Below, in pieces: positions 9,110 to 18,679 of a stretch of 64,000 bases of DNA. The notes under the pieces were generated by a model. The model did no database searches. It worked only from the letters and a program-made list of their open reading frames with translations, and was not told the DNA's origin. The stretch's first letter is position 1. Each line of letters begins with the position of its first letter. This DNA comes from Hyphomicrobiales bacterium (GTDB lineage: Bacteria; Pseudomonadota; Alphaproteobacteria; Rhizobiales; Rhizobiaceae), in the NCBI GenBank assembly GCA_900468285.1, contig UBTF01000005.1:186001-250000 (forward strand), read 5' to 3'. Both the position numbers and the translations under genes were made by a program.

Positions 9110-10057
9110 ATGATGGCCCATGCACAACACCAGCTAAAGCCCGATGAAGACGCTTCGCAAAATGCTCTTCAGGGAATAGCGGACAGTTTCATTGAATGGC
9201 CACGGGCGCCGACTCTTCGGTATCCGGATGCGTGTGGACTTGAATTCGAGCATATTTGGTTTCCGTCCGAGGACGGACTTCCGCTTCAAGGTTGGTTCAT
9301 TCCCGCCTCAGGATCCAGAAAGATCATTATCGCCAACCATCCACGTTGGCTGGACCGCGCTGACTTACCGCCTCATTTGATACCCTTGTTCGGCAGCCGG
9401 ACGGCTAAAGGCCCTGAGAGCGATTTCATTGCGGACTATAAAATTCTGACCGACGCCGGATACAATATCCTTGCCTACGATTTGCGAAATTTCGGGCCAG
9501 TCGGTGCAGTCAATGGCAGCGTCTTTTCTGGTGGCCGCCATGAATCGCGAGACGTGATCGGAGCGCTACGTTATGTCCGCAGCCACCACGATTTGCGTCA
9601 CATGTCGATCGGACTGTTCAGTCGCTGTGTCGGTGCAAACGCAACACTCTTTGCTATGACGCGCAGACCCGATGTGTTTGTGGACGTTCGTTTTATGGTT
9701 TGCGCTCAGCCATTTTTCGTCGAGGCGGTGCTGAACCGGGCGTTCGAGAGGCTAGGCATTCCGCATTGCTGTCTCGATGATCTTGATAACCGGGTCTTTC
9801 TGAATACCGGTTTTAAAATTGCGCAATTCAGCCCAATCCCGTGGGCGAAAAGCGTGGCTATTCCCACATTACTCTATCAGGCAACGCGCGATTGCAGCAG
9901 AAACCCGGACGACATCCACACTGCTTACGACGCCATACCCTGCCCCCAAAAAAAGCTGGTCCGCATTGATGGCAAGAACGGCTCTTCGGACGGATACGCC
10001 TACTTCCAAAGACAGCCAAACGAGATTCTGTCGTGGTGTGAGGAACACATGACCTGA
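9110..10057 (+). CDS. Alpha/beta hydrolase with putative cysteine nucleophile
   Basis: The 315-residue protein has the course of a cytoplasmic alpha/beta hydrolase: GLPLQGWFIP early strands, then AYDLRNFG after helix A, SRDVIGALRYV, and the elbow FSRCVGANATL near residue 170, in which Cys occupies the place normally held by Ser. A late strand TLLYQATRDCS carries a candidate acid. The final segment GSSDGYAYF has no obvious catalytic His; related proteins with DGYNYF at this position exist, so this is a family trait, not damage. Cys nucleophiles occur in dienelactone hydrolases. The ATG has GGAG at 9102-9105. The reaction is unknown. It stands alone between an AraC gene and operon 2. Confidence 0.72.
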   Translation: MMAHAQHQLKPDEDASQNALQGIADSFIEWPRAPTLRYPDACGLEFEHIWFPSEDGLPLQGWFIPASGSRKIIIANHPRWLDRADLPPHLIPLFGSRTAKGPESDFIADYKILTDAGYNILAYDLRNFGPVGAVNGSVFSGGRHESRDVIGALRYVRSHHDLRHMSIGLFSRCVGANATLFAMTRRPDVFVDVRFMVCAQPFFVEAVLNRAFERLGIPHCCLDDLDNRVFLNTGFKIAQFSPIPWAKSVAIPTLLYQATRDCSRNPDDIHTAYDAIPCPQKKLVRIDGKNGSSDGYAYFQRQPNEILSWCEEHMT

Positions 10058-10177
10058 CGTCACCTGAGGAGATCGTCACCAGATGCCCACTCGAAGTTCC
10101 GGGTCGGATCTGAAGATACGACGATCGCAAGCAATTTATTCGCTGAGTTCGTCAAGACACATCAGGAGAAGCCAATC

Positions 10178-10807
10178 GTGCCACAGAATATAGAAGCAGA
10201 CGGAAATCAGGAGTTTGGTTTCACCCGCAGGGAAGTTGTGATCGGGGCGGTTGGCTTCGGCGTTTCCGAATTCACATGGGGATCGATTTCTACAGCGGCG
10301 GCGCAACAACCGACCACTGGAACAATCGATTATCTTGATCGGGTGCCGGTTTCAATGAGGGTCAACGGTCAGGAGGTGGCCGAAACACTCGATCCCCGGA
10401 CCTCGTTGCTGGATTTTCTGCGCGAAACAAGAGGTCTCTTTGGCACAAAGAAAGGCTGCGACCACGGCCAGTGCGGGGCCTGTACGGTTCACGTCGATGG
10501 CGCACGCGTCGCATCTTGCCTCACACCCGTCGTGCAATGCGAGAAACGCTTGGTTGAGACAATCGAAAGCATCGCACGCGAGGGCCAATTGCATGCGATG
10601 CAGCAGGCTTTCATCGATCATGACGCCATGCAGTGCGGCTATTGTACACCGGGTCAGATCATGGCTGCCATAGCATGTGTGCGGGAGGGCCACGCCGCAT
10701 CTCGCGCGGAAATCAAGGAATTCATGAGCGGCAATCTCTGTCGATGCGGTGCGTATGAAAACATCGTGAGCGCAATCGAAGATGCTCGCACGAAGATGGA
10801 GAGCTGA
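10178..10807 (+). CDS. Molybdenum hydroxylase, (2Fe-2S) subunit with Tat signal (operon 2)
   Basis: The 209-residue protein starts with a twin-arginine signal ([18 protein letters not shown], then AAAQQ near residue 45), which marks a complex exported folded to the periplasm, as for PaoA. The mature part has both [2Fe-2S] sites: [11 protein letters not shown] with VASC, and QCGYCTPGQ with [12 protein letters not shown]. The GTG start at 10178 is preceded by AGGAGAAG. The gene is first in a three-gene operon and is followed two bases after its stop by the FAD subunit gene. Electrons from the molybdenum centre pass through it to the flavin. Confidence 0.93.
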   Translation: MPQNIEADGNQEFGFTRREVVIGAVGFGVSEFTWGSISTAAAQQPTTGTIDYLDRVPVSMRVNGQEVAETLDPRTSLLDFLRETRGLFGTKKGCDHGQCGACTVHVDGARVASCLTPVVQCEKRLVETIESIAREGQLHAMQQAFIDHDAMQCGYCTPGQIMAAIACVREGHAASRAEIKEFMSGNLCRCGAYENIVSAIEDARTKMES

Positions 10808-10809
10808 AC

Positions 10810-11793
10810 ATGCATCCTTTCTCCTATTTTCGGGCCAGCGGTGCTGATGATGTCAATAAGGCGCTTCGCGATGAGGGAACACGCATCCTCGCAGGCGGCA
10901 CCACCCTCTACGACTTGATGAAATTGGATGTCGAAAATCCTGTGAAGGTTGTCGATATCAGCGGACTTGCCCCCCAGCCGATCCGCGTCGAAAACGACAC
11001 GCTGATACTGGATTCACTGCTCCGTATGAGCCAGGCCGCCGAAAACGAGACGCTTCGTCTGCGGTCCCCTGCCCTGCGAGAAGCACTCATGCTGGCAGCC
11101 TCGCAGCAGCTGCGGAATATGGCAACCCTCGGCGGCAATCTGCTCCAAAGAACCCGCTGTAGCTACTTTCGCCATGGTGAACCTTATGCGTGCAACAAGC
11201 GCCAGCCAGCATCTGGTTGCGCAGCGCTTGAGGGTCTGAATAGAAACCACGCGCTTTTCGGTGGATCGAATGCATGTATAGCCGTTTATCCCGGTGACTT
11301 CGCAACGGCACTGGCCGCTTTCGACGCGAGGGTCGAAATTACAGGTCCATCTGGCGCAAGGGAGCTGGATCTTGTCGATCTTCACCGGGAGCCCGGCGAA
11401 ACTCCCCATCTGGAGACCCATCTGCGCCCGGACGAATTCATCAAGGCCATACATATACCGCTGACGAAAGCCGCCCGCTCGTCCACTTACGTCAAAATCC
11501 GTGATCGCGAGTCCTATGCCTTCGCCCTCGTTTCGGCAGCGGTAGGCATCGAAATGGAGGGAGAGATTGTTCGGGATGTGCGCATAGCGCTGGGAGGCGT
11601 GGCTACCCGACCATGGCGATCGGCAGCCGCGGAACAAGCACTCATCGGTCGTCCCCTGAATGACGATACAGCACAGGCAGCCGGTCGTGCAGCATTCGTC
11701 GGCGCCTCAACCACCCGCCACAACGCCTTCAAGACCGAGCTTGGGGCGCGGGTCGTTGCCGATGCCCTCATGATTGCAAAGACAAGGATCTGA
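10810..11793 (+). CDS. Molybdenum hydroxylase, FAD-binding (and likely 4Fe-4S) subunit (operon 2)
   Basis: The protein has 327 residues and the same layout as the operon 1 subunit. LAGGTTLYDLMKLDVE is the FAD pyrophosphate loop, and RTRCSYF, ACNKRQPASGCAAL and ACIAVYPGD carry the four cysteines of the PaoB-type [4Fe-4S] site. HNAFKTELGARVV is the usual C-terminal end. It has no signal peptide; in the PaoABC type the FAD subunit travels with the Tat-marked small subunit. The gene starts two bases after the small-subunit stop and ends three bases before the large subunit. Confidence 0.92.
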   Translation: MHPFSYFRASGADDVNKALRDEGTRILAGGTTLYDLMKLDVENPVKVVDISGLAPQPIRVENDTLILDSLLRMSQAAENETLRLRSPALREALMLAASQQLRNMATLGGNLLQRTRCSYFRHGEPYACNKRQPASGCAALEGLNRNHALFGGSNACIAVYPGDFATALAAFDARVEITGPSGARELDLVDLHREPGETPHLETHLRPDEFIKAIHIPLTKAARSSTYVKIRDRESYAFALVSAAVGIEMEGEIVRDVRIALGGVATRPWRSAAAEQALIGRPLNDDTAQAAGRAAFVGASTTRHNAFKTELGARVVADALMIAKTRI

Positions 11794-11796
11794 AAC

Positions 11797-13974
11797 ATGG
11801 CAGACACGCAGTTTCCCAATATCGTTCGCGTCGATGCACATGCCAAAGTCATGGGCGCTCCGATCTACGCTGCCGACATGCGAAGCGAGGGGCAGCTGCA
11901 TGCCGTCTTCGCAGTTGCAACCGTTGCCAAGGGTAAGATCTCCGAGATCGACGTTTCAGCGGCCCGCGCTCTGGCACGCGTGAAGATGGTGGTCACGCAC
12001 GAAGATGTTCAGGGCCTGAAGCCCGCTGGCTTTCTCCTGGGTGGTGGCTATGCCTTCCAGAGCCTCAATCCCTTGGCGAGCGAAGTGATCGCGCATCGTG
12101 GCCAGCCGATCGCCATGGTGGTAGCCGAAACGCTGGAGGTTGCTCTGCATGCACGCACTCTGATCCGCGTCGTGTACGAGAAGGAGCCGTTCGCTGCGTC
12201 AATCTCGAGCAGTGGAACAAACACCATTGCGCAGGCAGAGTCTCCGCTGCCGCAACAACTCTTTGCCGATACTGTTGCCGGAGATGCCGTGACCGCCCTG
12301 GCAAGCGCTGTTGAAGTTGTCGATGCGAGCTTCTACAGCCCCCCTCAACATCAAAATCCCATAGAGCTGGTTGCAACTGTTGCGACCTGGGAAGATGACA
12401 AGCTCATCATTCATGAAGGCACGCAAAATGCTGGCGCGATAAAATTCGGCGTGGCGCAAAGCCTCGAGATTCCTCCGGAGAACGTAACGGTCATTTCTCC
12501 ACATGCCGGCGGAGGATTTGGACAGAAGAACTCCATGCAGATGCAGACGACCCTTGTGGCATGGGCCGCACGACAGCTTGGCGCATCGGTGAAAATGGTG
12601 GTTCCCCGTGCCCAGCTTTTTACCAATGCGAGCTTCCGTCCTGAATCACGTCACAGAGTTCGGCTCGGTGCGGATAAGGATGGCCGCATTACATCGGCTC
12701 TCTACGATGTCGATGCCCAAAGCTCACGGCATGACCTTTTTCCGTTGGACTATACGAGCGCAGCGGCACGGCTCTACGGGATACCGAATTTCAAGGGCTT
12801 CCAGAGGATCGTGCAGACGGATGTGCAAACGCCGGGATATATGCGGGCACCATATGAGCACTTCGCATCCTTTGCTCTCGACACAGCCGTCGATGAGATG
12901 GCGGCGCGGTTCGAACGTGATCCGGTGGAATACAGGCTATCGCTGGATACGGACAAAGATCCGGTTTCCGGCCTGCCTCTCTCCTCACGTTTCCTCAACG
13001 AATGCCTTACGCGTGGAGCACAACGGTTCGGATGGTCATCGCGCAACCCGAAGCCAGGCTCCATGAAAGCGGAAAACGGTGATCTGATCGGCATGGGTGT
13101 GGGGTGCGGGTGTTATAAGGCCGCCACCGCGGCTGCGGTGGCAACACTGAAAATGTCGCGGGATGGCGACGTCACAGTCTCGGTCGGTGTGCACGAGATG
13201 GGTCAGGGCATTCGAACCGCCTTGGCAAATGCAGTTGCCCGGAAACTTGGCATCGATCCTGCCAAGGTGGATGCCGTCATTGGCGACACGCGTGGCGCGC
13301 CCCAGCATCTGACCGCAGGTTCGTGGGGAACGGCGACCGCAGTTCCAGCGGCTGAACAAGCAGCCGAAAAGCTTCTTGTGGAACTCGGACCCAATCCGCA
13401 ATCGGCCATCGCAAAACAGGGCTTGGACAGCTATGAAGTCCGCATCGAAAGGCGCGCACCGGGGCAGCCCGCACAACTCGCCGAAGCGCTTCACTCCGGA
13501 CGTCCTGCACCATGGGGGCCGATCTATGGTGAGTTCATAAGCTATAGTTACATCGCCCATTTCGTTGAAGTTCGCGTCGAGCCGACAACGCGGCGGATCC
13601 GCGTTGCGCGTGTCGTAAGCGTGGCCGATTGCGGTCGCGTGATAAGCCCGCGCACTGCCGAGAGCCAGGTCAAAGGGGGCGTTGTCTGGGGCATCGGAGC
13701 CGCGTTACGGGAAGCAACTGAAGTTGATCCGCGTTATGGCGGTTTCCTTAACACCGATATCGCCGAATACATCGTTCCCGTAAACGCTGACATCGGTCGC
13801 ACGGAAGTCGAGTTCATTGACCGCCCAGATCCCCTTATCAACAGCACTGGTATCAAAGGTCTCGGCGAGGTCGTCATGACAGGCGTGGCTGCTGCAATTG
13901 CCAACGCGGTCTGGCACGCAACGGGACGTCGGCTCCGCACATTACCGATCAGAGTGGAAGACGTCCTTGCATAG
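11797..13974 (+). CDS. Molybdenum hydroxylase, molybdopterin-binding large subunit (operon 2)
   Basis: The 725-residue protein carries the family landmarks: VMGAPIYAADMR (hammerhead domain start), HAGGGFGQKNSMQ near residue 238, MRAPYEHFASFALDTAVDEMA near 348, GVHEMGQGIRTALA, and GIKGLGEVVMTG near 685 with the catalytic Glu. It should hold the molybdenum cytosine-dinucleotide-type cofactor and oxidise an aldehyde-like substrate in the periplasm with its two partners. GTKKGC-type small subunit and this gene are co-transcribed. No XdhC/PaoD-type cofactor-insertion chaperone lies next to it or elsewhere in the window, so one must be encoded elsewhere. Confidence 0.93.
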   Translation: MADTQFPNIVRVDAHAKVMGAPIYAADMRSEGQLHAVFAVATVAKGKISEIDVSAARALARVKMVVTHEDVQGLKPAGFLLGGGYAFQSLNPLASEVIAHRGQPIAMVVAETLEVALHARTLIRVVYEKEPFAASISSSGTNTIAQAESPLPQQLFADTVAGDAVTALASAVEVVDASFYSPPQHQNPIELVATVATWEDDKLIIHEGTQNAGAIKFGVAQSLEIPPENVTVISPHAGGGFGQKNSMQMQTTLVAWAARQLGASVKMVVPRAQLFTNASFRPESRHRVRLGADKDGRITSALYDVDAQSSRHDLFPLDYTSAAARLYGIPNFKGFQRIVQTDVQTPGYMRAPYEHFASFALDTAVDEMAARFERDPVEYRLSLDTDKDPVSGLPLSSRFLNECLTRGAQRFGWSSRNPKPGSMKAENGDLIGMGVGCGCYKAATAAAVATLKMSRDGDVTVSVGVHEMGQGIRTALANAVARKLGIDPAKVDAVIGDTRGAPQHLTAGSWGTATAVPAAEQAAEKLLVELGPNPQSAIAKQGLDSYEVRIERRAPGQPAQLAEALHSGRPAPWGPIYGEFISYSYIAHFVEVRVEPTTRRIRVARVVSVADCGRVISPRTAESQVKGGVVWGIGAALREATEVDPRYGGFLNTDIAEYIVPVNADIGRTEVEFIDRPDPLINSTGIKGLGEVVMTGVAAAIANAVWHATGRRLRTLPIRVEDVLA

Positions 13975-14171
13975 CAGCGCCTGTGAAAGCATGGCCTGCC
14001 ATATGGGATAACTGATCAAAACCCCTCCAGGGCGCACGATGCTCTTTCATTGGATGCGCCCAATACCCGAAAATCTATCGCCAAGAAAATTTGGTGACAA
14101 CAGGTCAGAGCATGGACGCCAGCCCACAGGCCGACGCCATGCTGCTGAAGTAAGACTGTCCAGGAGTGAAT

Positions 14172-15827
14172 ATGACTACAGGTGCAGAGCGCCTTTTACA
14201 GGTGCTTTCAGACTCAGGCGTCAAATATATATTTGGCAATCCTGGAACGACAGAAATGCCCATCATGCATGCCCTTCGGCAGTTTCCCGAAATGACATAT
14301 GTTCTTGGGCTTCAAGAAACGGCGGTCGTTGCCATGGCGGACGGATACGCCAAATCGAGTGGTAGCGCAGCATTCGTCAATCTTCATACGGCGGGTGGCC
14401 TCGGGCATGCCATGGGCGCTCTTCTTCATTCTCAAATCGCCAAGACGCCTATGGTCGTCACGGTTGGCCAGCAGGATACCAGACACAGCTTCAGCGATCC
14501 CCTTCTCTATGGCAACGCGGTCGGGATGGCGGCTCCCGTCGTGAAATGGGCACGGGAAGTGCTCCATCCGCATCAAATTGCGCCTCTTCTCCGGCGAGGG
14601 CTGGAAGCGACAATGACGCCGCCTCTTGGCCCCGTATTTCTGTCTCTACCTATTGACGTGCTGACGGGAGAGACGACTGATCTTGTAGAAAAGCCTTCCA
14701 CCGTAAACCGAACCGCGGCTGCCGGTGGCTTGAAAGATCTGGCTCTTGCTTTGATGGAGATACAGCCGGAACGCCTGGGGATTATTGCGACAGACGAAGT
14801 GAATGCCGGTGACGCGATCGCGGAACTTGTCAACGTCGTCGATCTTCTTGGCGCGCGAGTCCATGGCCCGTCATGGCCAGGTGGAATGTCATTTCCTGCC
14901 TCACACCCCTTATGGAAGGGCAACCTTCCAACGACGGCTTCGGAAATGCGCTCCGTGCTCTCCGACCTAGACGCCGTTTTTGTTATCGGCGACAATCCGT
15001 TCATATCCTATCTCTACAGCGATGGTCCGGCCCTGCCGCAGCGCTGCCGTCTCTATCAGATCACCCATGATGGAAACGAGGCGGGTCGCACGTACCCGAC
15101 GGAACTTGCATGTGTCGGTAACCTGAAAACATCGCTGCACGCTCTCGGTCTTCTGCTTGTCGATGCAAACGGCCATCATGAGCAAGCCCGTGCAGCCCAC
15201 CGATCGCTTGCTTCGGCCGAGAGAGAAGTGCGATTGTCTTGTCTGGAGGCACAGCTTGAAGAGCAAAAGCAACGAACGCCGATCAGTCCCTTCGTGGCCG
15301 CTGGCGAGGTGTTAAACGCGCTGAACACGGACGTGATCGTCGTCGATGAAGCGCCAGCGACCATGCTGCACGTGAGGTCGTTTCTCGAAAAAATCAATGT
15401 GCGCCGATACTTGTTCATGCGAAGTGCCATTCTCGGATGGGGTCTTCCAGCCGCCGTGGGAGCGGCTCTGGGATCGCCCGGCTCGCCTGTCGTTGCCCTC
15501 CTGGGAGACGGTTCGGCTCTCTATGCGCCACAGGCTCTGTGGACTGCAGCCAGACTGGGCGTGCCCGTCACATTCGTCATTATGAACAACGCGGAATACA
15601 ATATTCTCAAACGATACTCTGTCGCTCAAGGCTATGAGACAGGAGGAAATTCCACGATCGCAGGCATGGAGCTTGATACGCCATACATAGACTTTCAAGC
15701 GCTTGCGACGGCTTTCGGCATCACTGCCCGCCGGGTGTATCGAGCAGATGAAATTCACTCAGCAATCCAAGAGCGCGTGTCATCGGGTCGACCGAACCTG
15801 ATTGAAATCGTGATTTCGACATCTTGA
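14172..15827 (+). CDS. Thiamine diphosphate-dependent decarboxylase, benzoylformate decarboxylase-like
   Basis: The 551-residue protein is a ThDP enzyme with the three-domain layout of the acetolactate synthase/decarboxylase family. FGNPGTTEMP and the cofactor-activating Glu in LQETAVVAMADGYA (near 49) lie in the Pyr domain. AFVNLHTAGGLGHAMGAL (His near 72) and the later FPASHPLWKG match the two catalytic His segments of benzoylformate decarboxylase. The PP domain has LLGDGSALYAPQ and, about 25 residues on, VIMNN, the GDG-NN magnesium motif. Ser26 of the Pseudomonas enzyme is Thr here. It probably splits an aryl-2-oxoacid to an aldehyde, which the neighbouring molybdenum enzyme could oxidise. 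The ATG has AGGAG five bases upstream; it lies about 200 bases after operon 2 in the same direction. Confidence 0.82.
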   Translation: MTTGAERLLQVLSDSGVKYIFGNPGTTEMPIMHALRQFPEMTYVLGLQETAVVAMADGYAKSSGSAAFVNLHTAGGLGHAMGALLHSQIAKTPMVVTVGQQDTRHSFSDPLLYGNAVGMAAPVVKWAREVLHPHQIAPLLRRGLEATMTPPLGPVFLSLPIDVLTGETTDLVEKPSTVNRTAAAGGLKDLALALMEIQPERLGIIATDEVNAGDAIAELVNVVDLLGARVHGPSWPGGMSFPASHPLWKGNLPTTASEMRSVLSDLDAVFVIGDNPFISYLYSDGPALPQRCRLYQITHDGNEAGRTYPTELACVGNLKTSLHALGLLLVDANGHHEQARAAHRSLASAEREVRLSCLEAQLEEQKQRTPISPFVAAGEVLNALNTDVIVVDEAPATMLHVRSFLEKINVRRYLFMRSAILGWGLPAAVGAALGSPGSPVVALLGDGSALYAPQALWTAARLGVPVTFVIMNNAEYNILKRYSVAQGYETGGNSTIAGMELDTPYIDFQALATAFGITARRVYRADEIHSAIQERVSSGRPNLIEIVISTS

Positions 15828-15891
15828 TCGAACCTCATTACCAACCTTCAACCAGTGTTCGAACCGGACTGACGATAAAAAGATCGATACC

Positions 15892-17031
15892 ATGATGAAA
15901 AATGAAAATGACGCGCCGGATCCGTTTGACGTAATCGTCGTCGGTGCTGGCATTGCCGGGCTCGCACTGACCCGTGAACTGTATCGGCGCGATATCAAAG
16001 TCGTAGCGCTTGAACGCCGTATGGATCTGGTCGACTCCGGACTAGCCATTAATCTTCCCGGCAACGCTATCGCTGCGCTCAACAGGCTTGGTCTCGGGAA
16101 TGACCTGAAGCAGGTTGGAAATCCCATTACGCGTCGCGAGTATCGATCTTCCGGCGGACGCCTGCTCTTCAAAGTAGACGAAGTCGACTTCTGGGGATCT
16201 GATAATGCCCCACGCTGCATGCGACGGTCAGACCTAGCCGCGCTGTTGATGAAAGACGTTCCGGCATATCTGACCCGTTATCAAAGCGCCGTTACATCAG
16301 CGACTGCCTCCGGCAACTCCGCGACAGTCACAACATCGGACGGTCAAAGGCTCGAAGCCAGTTACCTTGTAGGAGCAGATGGCGTTCACTCCACTGTTCG
16401 CAAGTTATGTTTTCAAGGGGGTTCAGCCTCATTCTCGCAACTGGCACAAAGGAGCTGGCGGTTCATCGGCCCTAACCCTGGCGTAGATTGCTGGACCGTG
16501 TGGATGGGACAGCACGCGATCGTGTTGCTCATTCCGCTCGGGCCTGATGAAGTTTATGGCTGGGCGACTGTCACACATGATAAGAGTTCTGCCCAAGATC
16601 CCAGGATTTTGCTGCAGCATATGGCCGGCTTCGCTAGCGAACCGCGGCGGGCCGTCGAAGAAGCACTGTCGACGCCGGATCGACTGTTCACATCACCTTT
16701 GCACGAAATCCGCCTTTCGGATTGGAGTTGCAACCGGGCGATCCTCATCGGCGATGCTGCGCATGCGACTGCTCCCGTTTGGGCGCAGGGTGCGGCCTTG
16801 GCACTGGAAGATAGTATCGTGCTTGCGGATCTCATATCAGGCAATGCCGATCCGCAAAGCCTGGGAGAACAGTTTACGCGTCAAAGACGCGATCGAGTGC
16901 GGCACGTGCAAGCCATGACAGACCGTGCCGCCAAAGTATCTCGGTTGCCAGCACCTTTCCGAAATCTTCTCATGCCGCTACTCGGACCTTTGAGCTACAA
17001 GAACACGTACGGGCCTCTCAGGACGACATAA
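15892..17031 (+). CDS. FAD-dependent aromatic monooxygenase (UbiH/salicylate hydroxylase type)
   Basis: The 379-residue protein is a class A flavoprotein monooxygenase. The Rossmann GxGxxG is VVGAGIAGLALT at about 18-23, the DG motif is YLVGADGVHSTVRK near 160, and the second FAD motif is ILIGDAAHATAPVWAQGAALALEDS near 285. These enzymes use NAD(P)H and oxygen to hydroxylate an aromatic ring, or to oxidise another small molecule, in the cytoplasm. It follows the decarboxylase-like gene by 64 bases and is likely co-transcribed; a route from arylglyoxylate to aldehyde to acid to hydroxylated ring would fit, but no ring-cleavage gene is present. It converges on the antiporter gene. Confidence 0.87.
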   Translation: MMKNENDAPDPFDVIVVGAGIAGLALTRELYRRDIKVVALERRMDLVDSGLAINLPGNAIAALNRLGLGNDLKQVGNPITRREYRSSGGRLLFKVDEVDFWGSDNAPRCMRRSDLAALLMKDVPAYLTRYQSAVTSATASGNSATVTTSDGQRLEASYLVGADGVHSTVRKLCFQGGSASFSQLAQRSWRFIGPNPGVDCWTVWMGQHAIVLLIPLGPDEVYGWATVTHDKSSAQDPRILLQHMAGFASEPRRAVEEALSTPDRLFTSPLHEIRLSDWSCNRAILIGDAAHATAPVWAQGAALALEDSIVLADLISGNADPQSLGEQFTRQRRDRVRHVQAMTDRAAKVSRLPAPFRNLLMPLLGPLSYKNTYGPLRTT

Positions 17032-17044
17032 CGCAGCAAACGTA

Positions 17045-18592
17045 TCATCCTTCCATGATGCGTTTGCTTTCGTCAGAGCCTACAGAAAGCTGTTTCCAGT
17101 CAAGGTCTTCTTGCAATTCAAGATATTGCGTTGGGCCGATCTGGTCCGTCTTGTGCAACTCGGCAAGGTGCTCTCGTTGCGCGATGATCGCAGCTTTGAT
17201 CATTTTTCGCCGTCTCGACAACGGCGAACCCTCTAGCAAATCTGGCGTTGCTTTCCGGTGCTCGAGATAAATAGCGCGAATGGCTTCTGCCTCTGGCCCC
17301 TTTTCATTCTCCAAGCGACGGAATGCCGCTTCCGCCAGCGACCTTCGGGCAGTTTCGAGTTCCTCTCGGGCCTCCTTCTCCCTGCCAAGCTTAAGAAGGG
17401 AAATCATCGGTGCCAAGGTTGCGCCCTGAATGACAAGTGTTGAGAGGACCACAGCGAAGGCTGTGAGCACCAGCAAATCACGCTCGGGAAAATCTGCCGG
17501 TAGCGCAAATGCAGTCGCCAGCGTGACCAGTCCACGCATGCCCGACCAGCCGACCAATAGGGTTTCGCCTGCCGTAAACGGTGCCGAACGCTTCCCCTGC
17601 CGGTTAGGGAAGGCAGAAGCAGCATGCAGCAGGAAGGCGATAGCAAGACGCGTTACGATAACGGCGGCAACAACGACTGCGGCAAAATACACGGCGCGTT
17701 CCAGTTGCTCGGATGGCATTGCCTGGACGATGCGGCGAGCCTGCAGGCCCATCAAAAGAAAAGCGACCACATTCAAAAGAAAGACGACTGTCGTCCAGAC
17801 TGCGAAGGAATGAACGCGCATGCGCGGCGAGTTATCGACCTTCTCAAGCGCGGCAATCGTCATGGCGCTCGCCACCGTTGCCAGAACGGCAGACAGATGT
17901 AGATGCTCGGCAATGAGCCAGGTCGAGAAGGCATAAACAAACTGTAACAGAGTGCCGCCCACAGTGTTCTCCGTCAGTGGCCTGAGCCGGGATACCAGAA
18001 GCCCGAAGACGATGCCGAAGACAATTCCGCCCGGCACCGCCAGACCAAGTTGAACCGCGACTGCGCCATTTATCCCTCCCTGTGCTTGCATCGTCAGCGC
18101 CGCGCCAAAGAGCAAGAGAGCCGTCGCATCATTGAAAAGGCTTTCGCCTTTCAGGAGCGTGTCGACGCGTCTAGACACCGGAAGGCTGGAAAGAACCGCC
18201 GTTGCTGCCGCTGCATCCGGCGGAGCGACGATGGCACCCAGTGTGAATGCCACCGCCAATGGAAGACCGGCCATTTCAACGCCGACCAACGTTACGACGC
18301 AGGTGGTAATGAGAACAGCGAAGATCGCGTAGAAGATCAGCGGTAGCAGCATTCGGCGCGCCGCGCCCACGGGAAAATCATAGGCTGAATCGATCAAGAC
18401 AGGCGCGATGAAGAGAGCCAGTGCCGTGGGCGGGTCGATGGGGATCGTAGGCGCTCCGGGCAGGAGAGCCACAGCCACACCGGCAGCGGCGAGAATGCCG
18501 GGATAAGGCAAGTGCATTCGCCGCGTGACTTGAAGAAGCAACATAGCAATCGCCAGCAATGCAATAATGGTCTCAAAGAAAGTCATCGCCAT
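17045..18592 (-). CDS. CPA1-family Na+/H+ antiporter
   Basis: The 515-residue protein is an inner-membrane exchanger with about 11-12 hydrophobic segments in its first 400 residues and a charged cytoplasmic tail (residues about 405-515). CPA1 signatures are present: VAFTLGAIVAPPDAAAATAV and KGESLFNDATALLLF, whose Asp residues in the unwound helices carry the ions. It would exchange external protons for internal Na+ (or K+) for pH and salt balance. The ATG at 18592 has GGAG four bases ahead; a second ATG at 18586 is possible. It is divergent from the amine oxidase gene (87-base gap) and converges on the monooxygenase gene. Confidence 0.92.
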   Translation of the reverse strand: MAMTFFETIIALLAIAMLLLQVTRRMHLPYPGILAAAGVAVALLPGAPTIPIDPPTALALFIAPVLIDSAYDFPVGAARRMLLPLIFYAIFAVLITTCVVTLVGVEMAGLPLAVAFTLGAIVAPPDAAAATAVLSSLPVSRRVDTLLKGESLFNDATALLLFGAALTMQAQGGINGAVAVQLGLAVPGGIVFGIVFGLLVSRLRPLTENTVGGTLLQFVYAFSTWLIAEHLHLSAVLATVASAMTIAALEKVDNSPRMRVHSFAVWTTVVFLLNVVAFLLMGLQARRIVQAMPSEQLERAVYFAAVVVAAVIVTRLAIAFLLHAASAFPNRQGKRSAPFTAGETLLVGWSGMRGLVTLATAFALPADFPERDLLVLTAFAVVLSTLVIQGATLAPMISLLKLGREKEAREELETARRSLAEAAFRRLENEKGPEAEAIRAIYLEHRKATPDLLEGSPLSRRRKMIKAAIIAQREHLAELHKTDQIGPTQYLELQEDLDWKQLSVGSDESKRIMEG

Positions 18593-18679
18593 GACACTCC
18601 AATGCTTTCGAGCGCGTTGAAAGAGCTAGATGCTGCATGTAAAGGTGTTTAACATGAAGGATAAGCGTGAGAAATAATC

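Noticed and set aside
11014-11637. Minus-strand open frame of 207 codons
   Set aside because: It lies opposite the FAD subunit of operon 2, whose motifs are complete; the reverse frame has no recognisable features.
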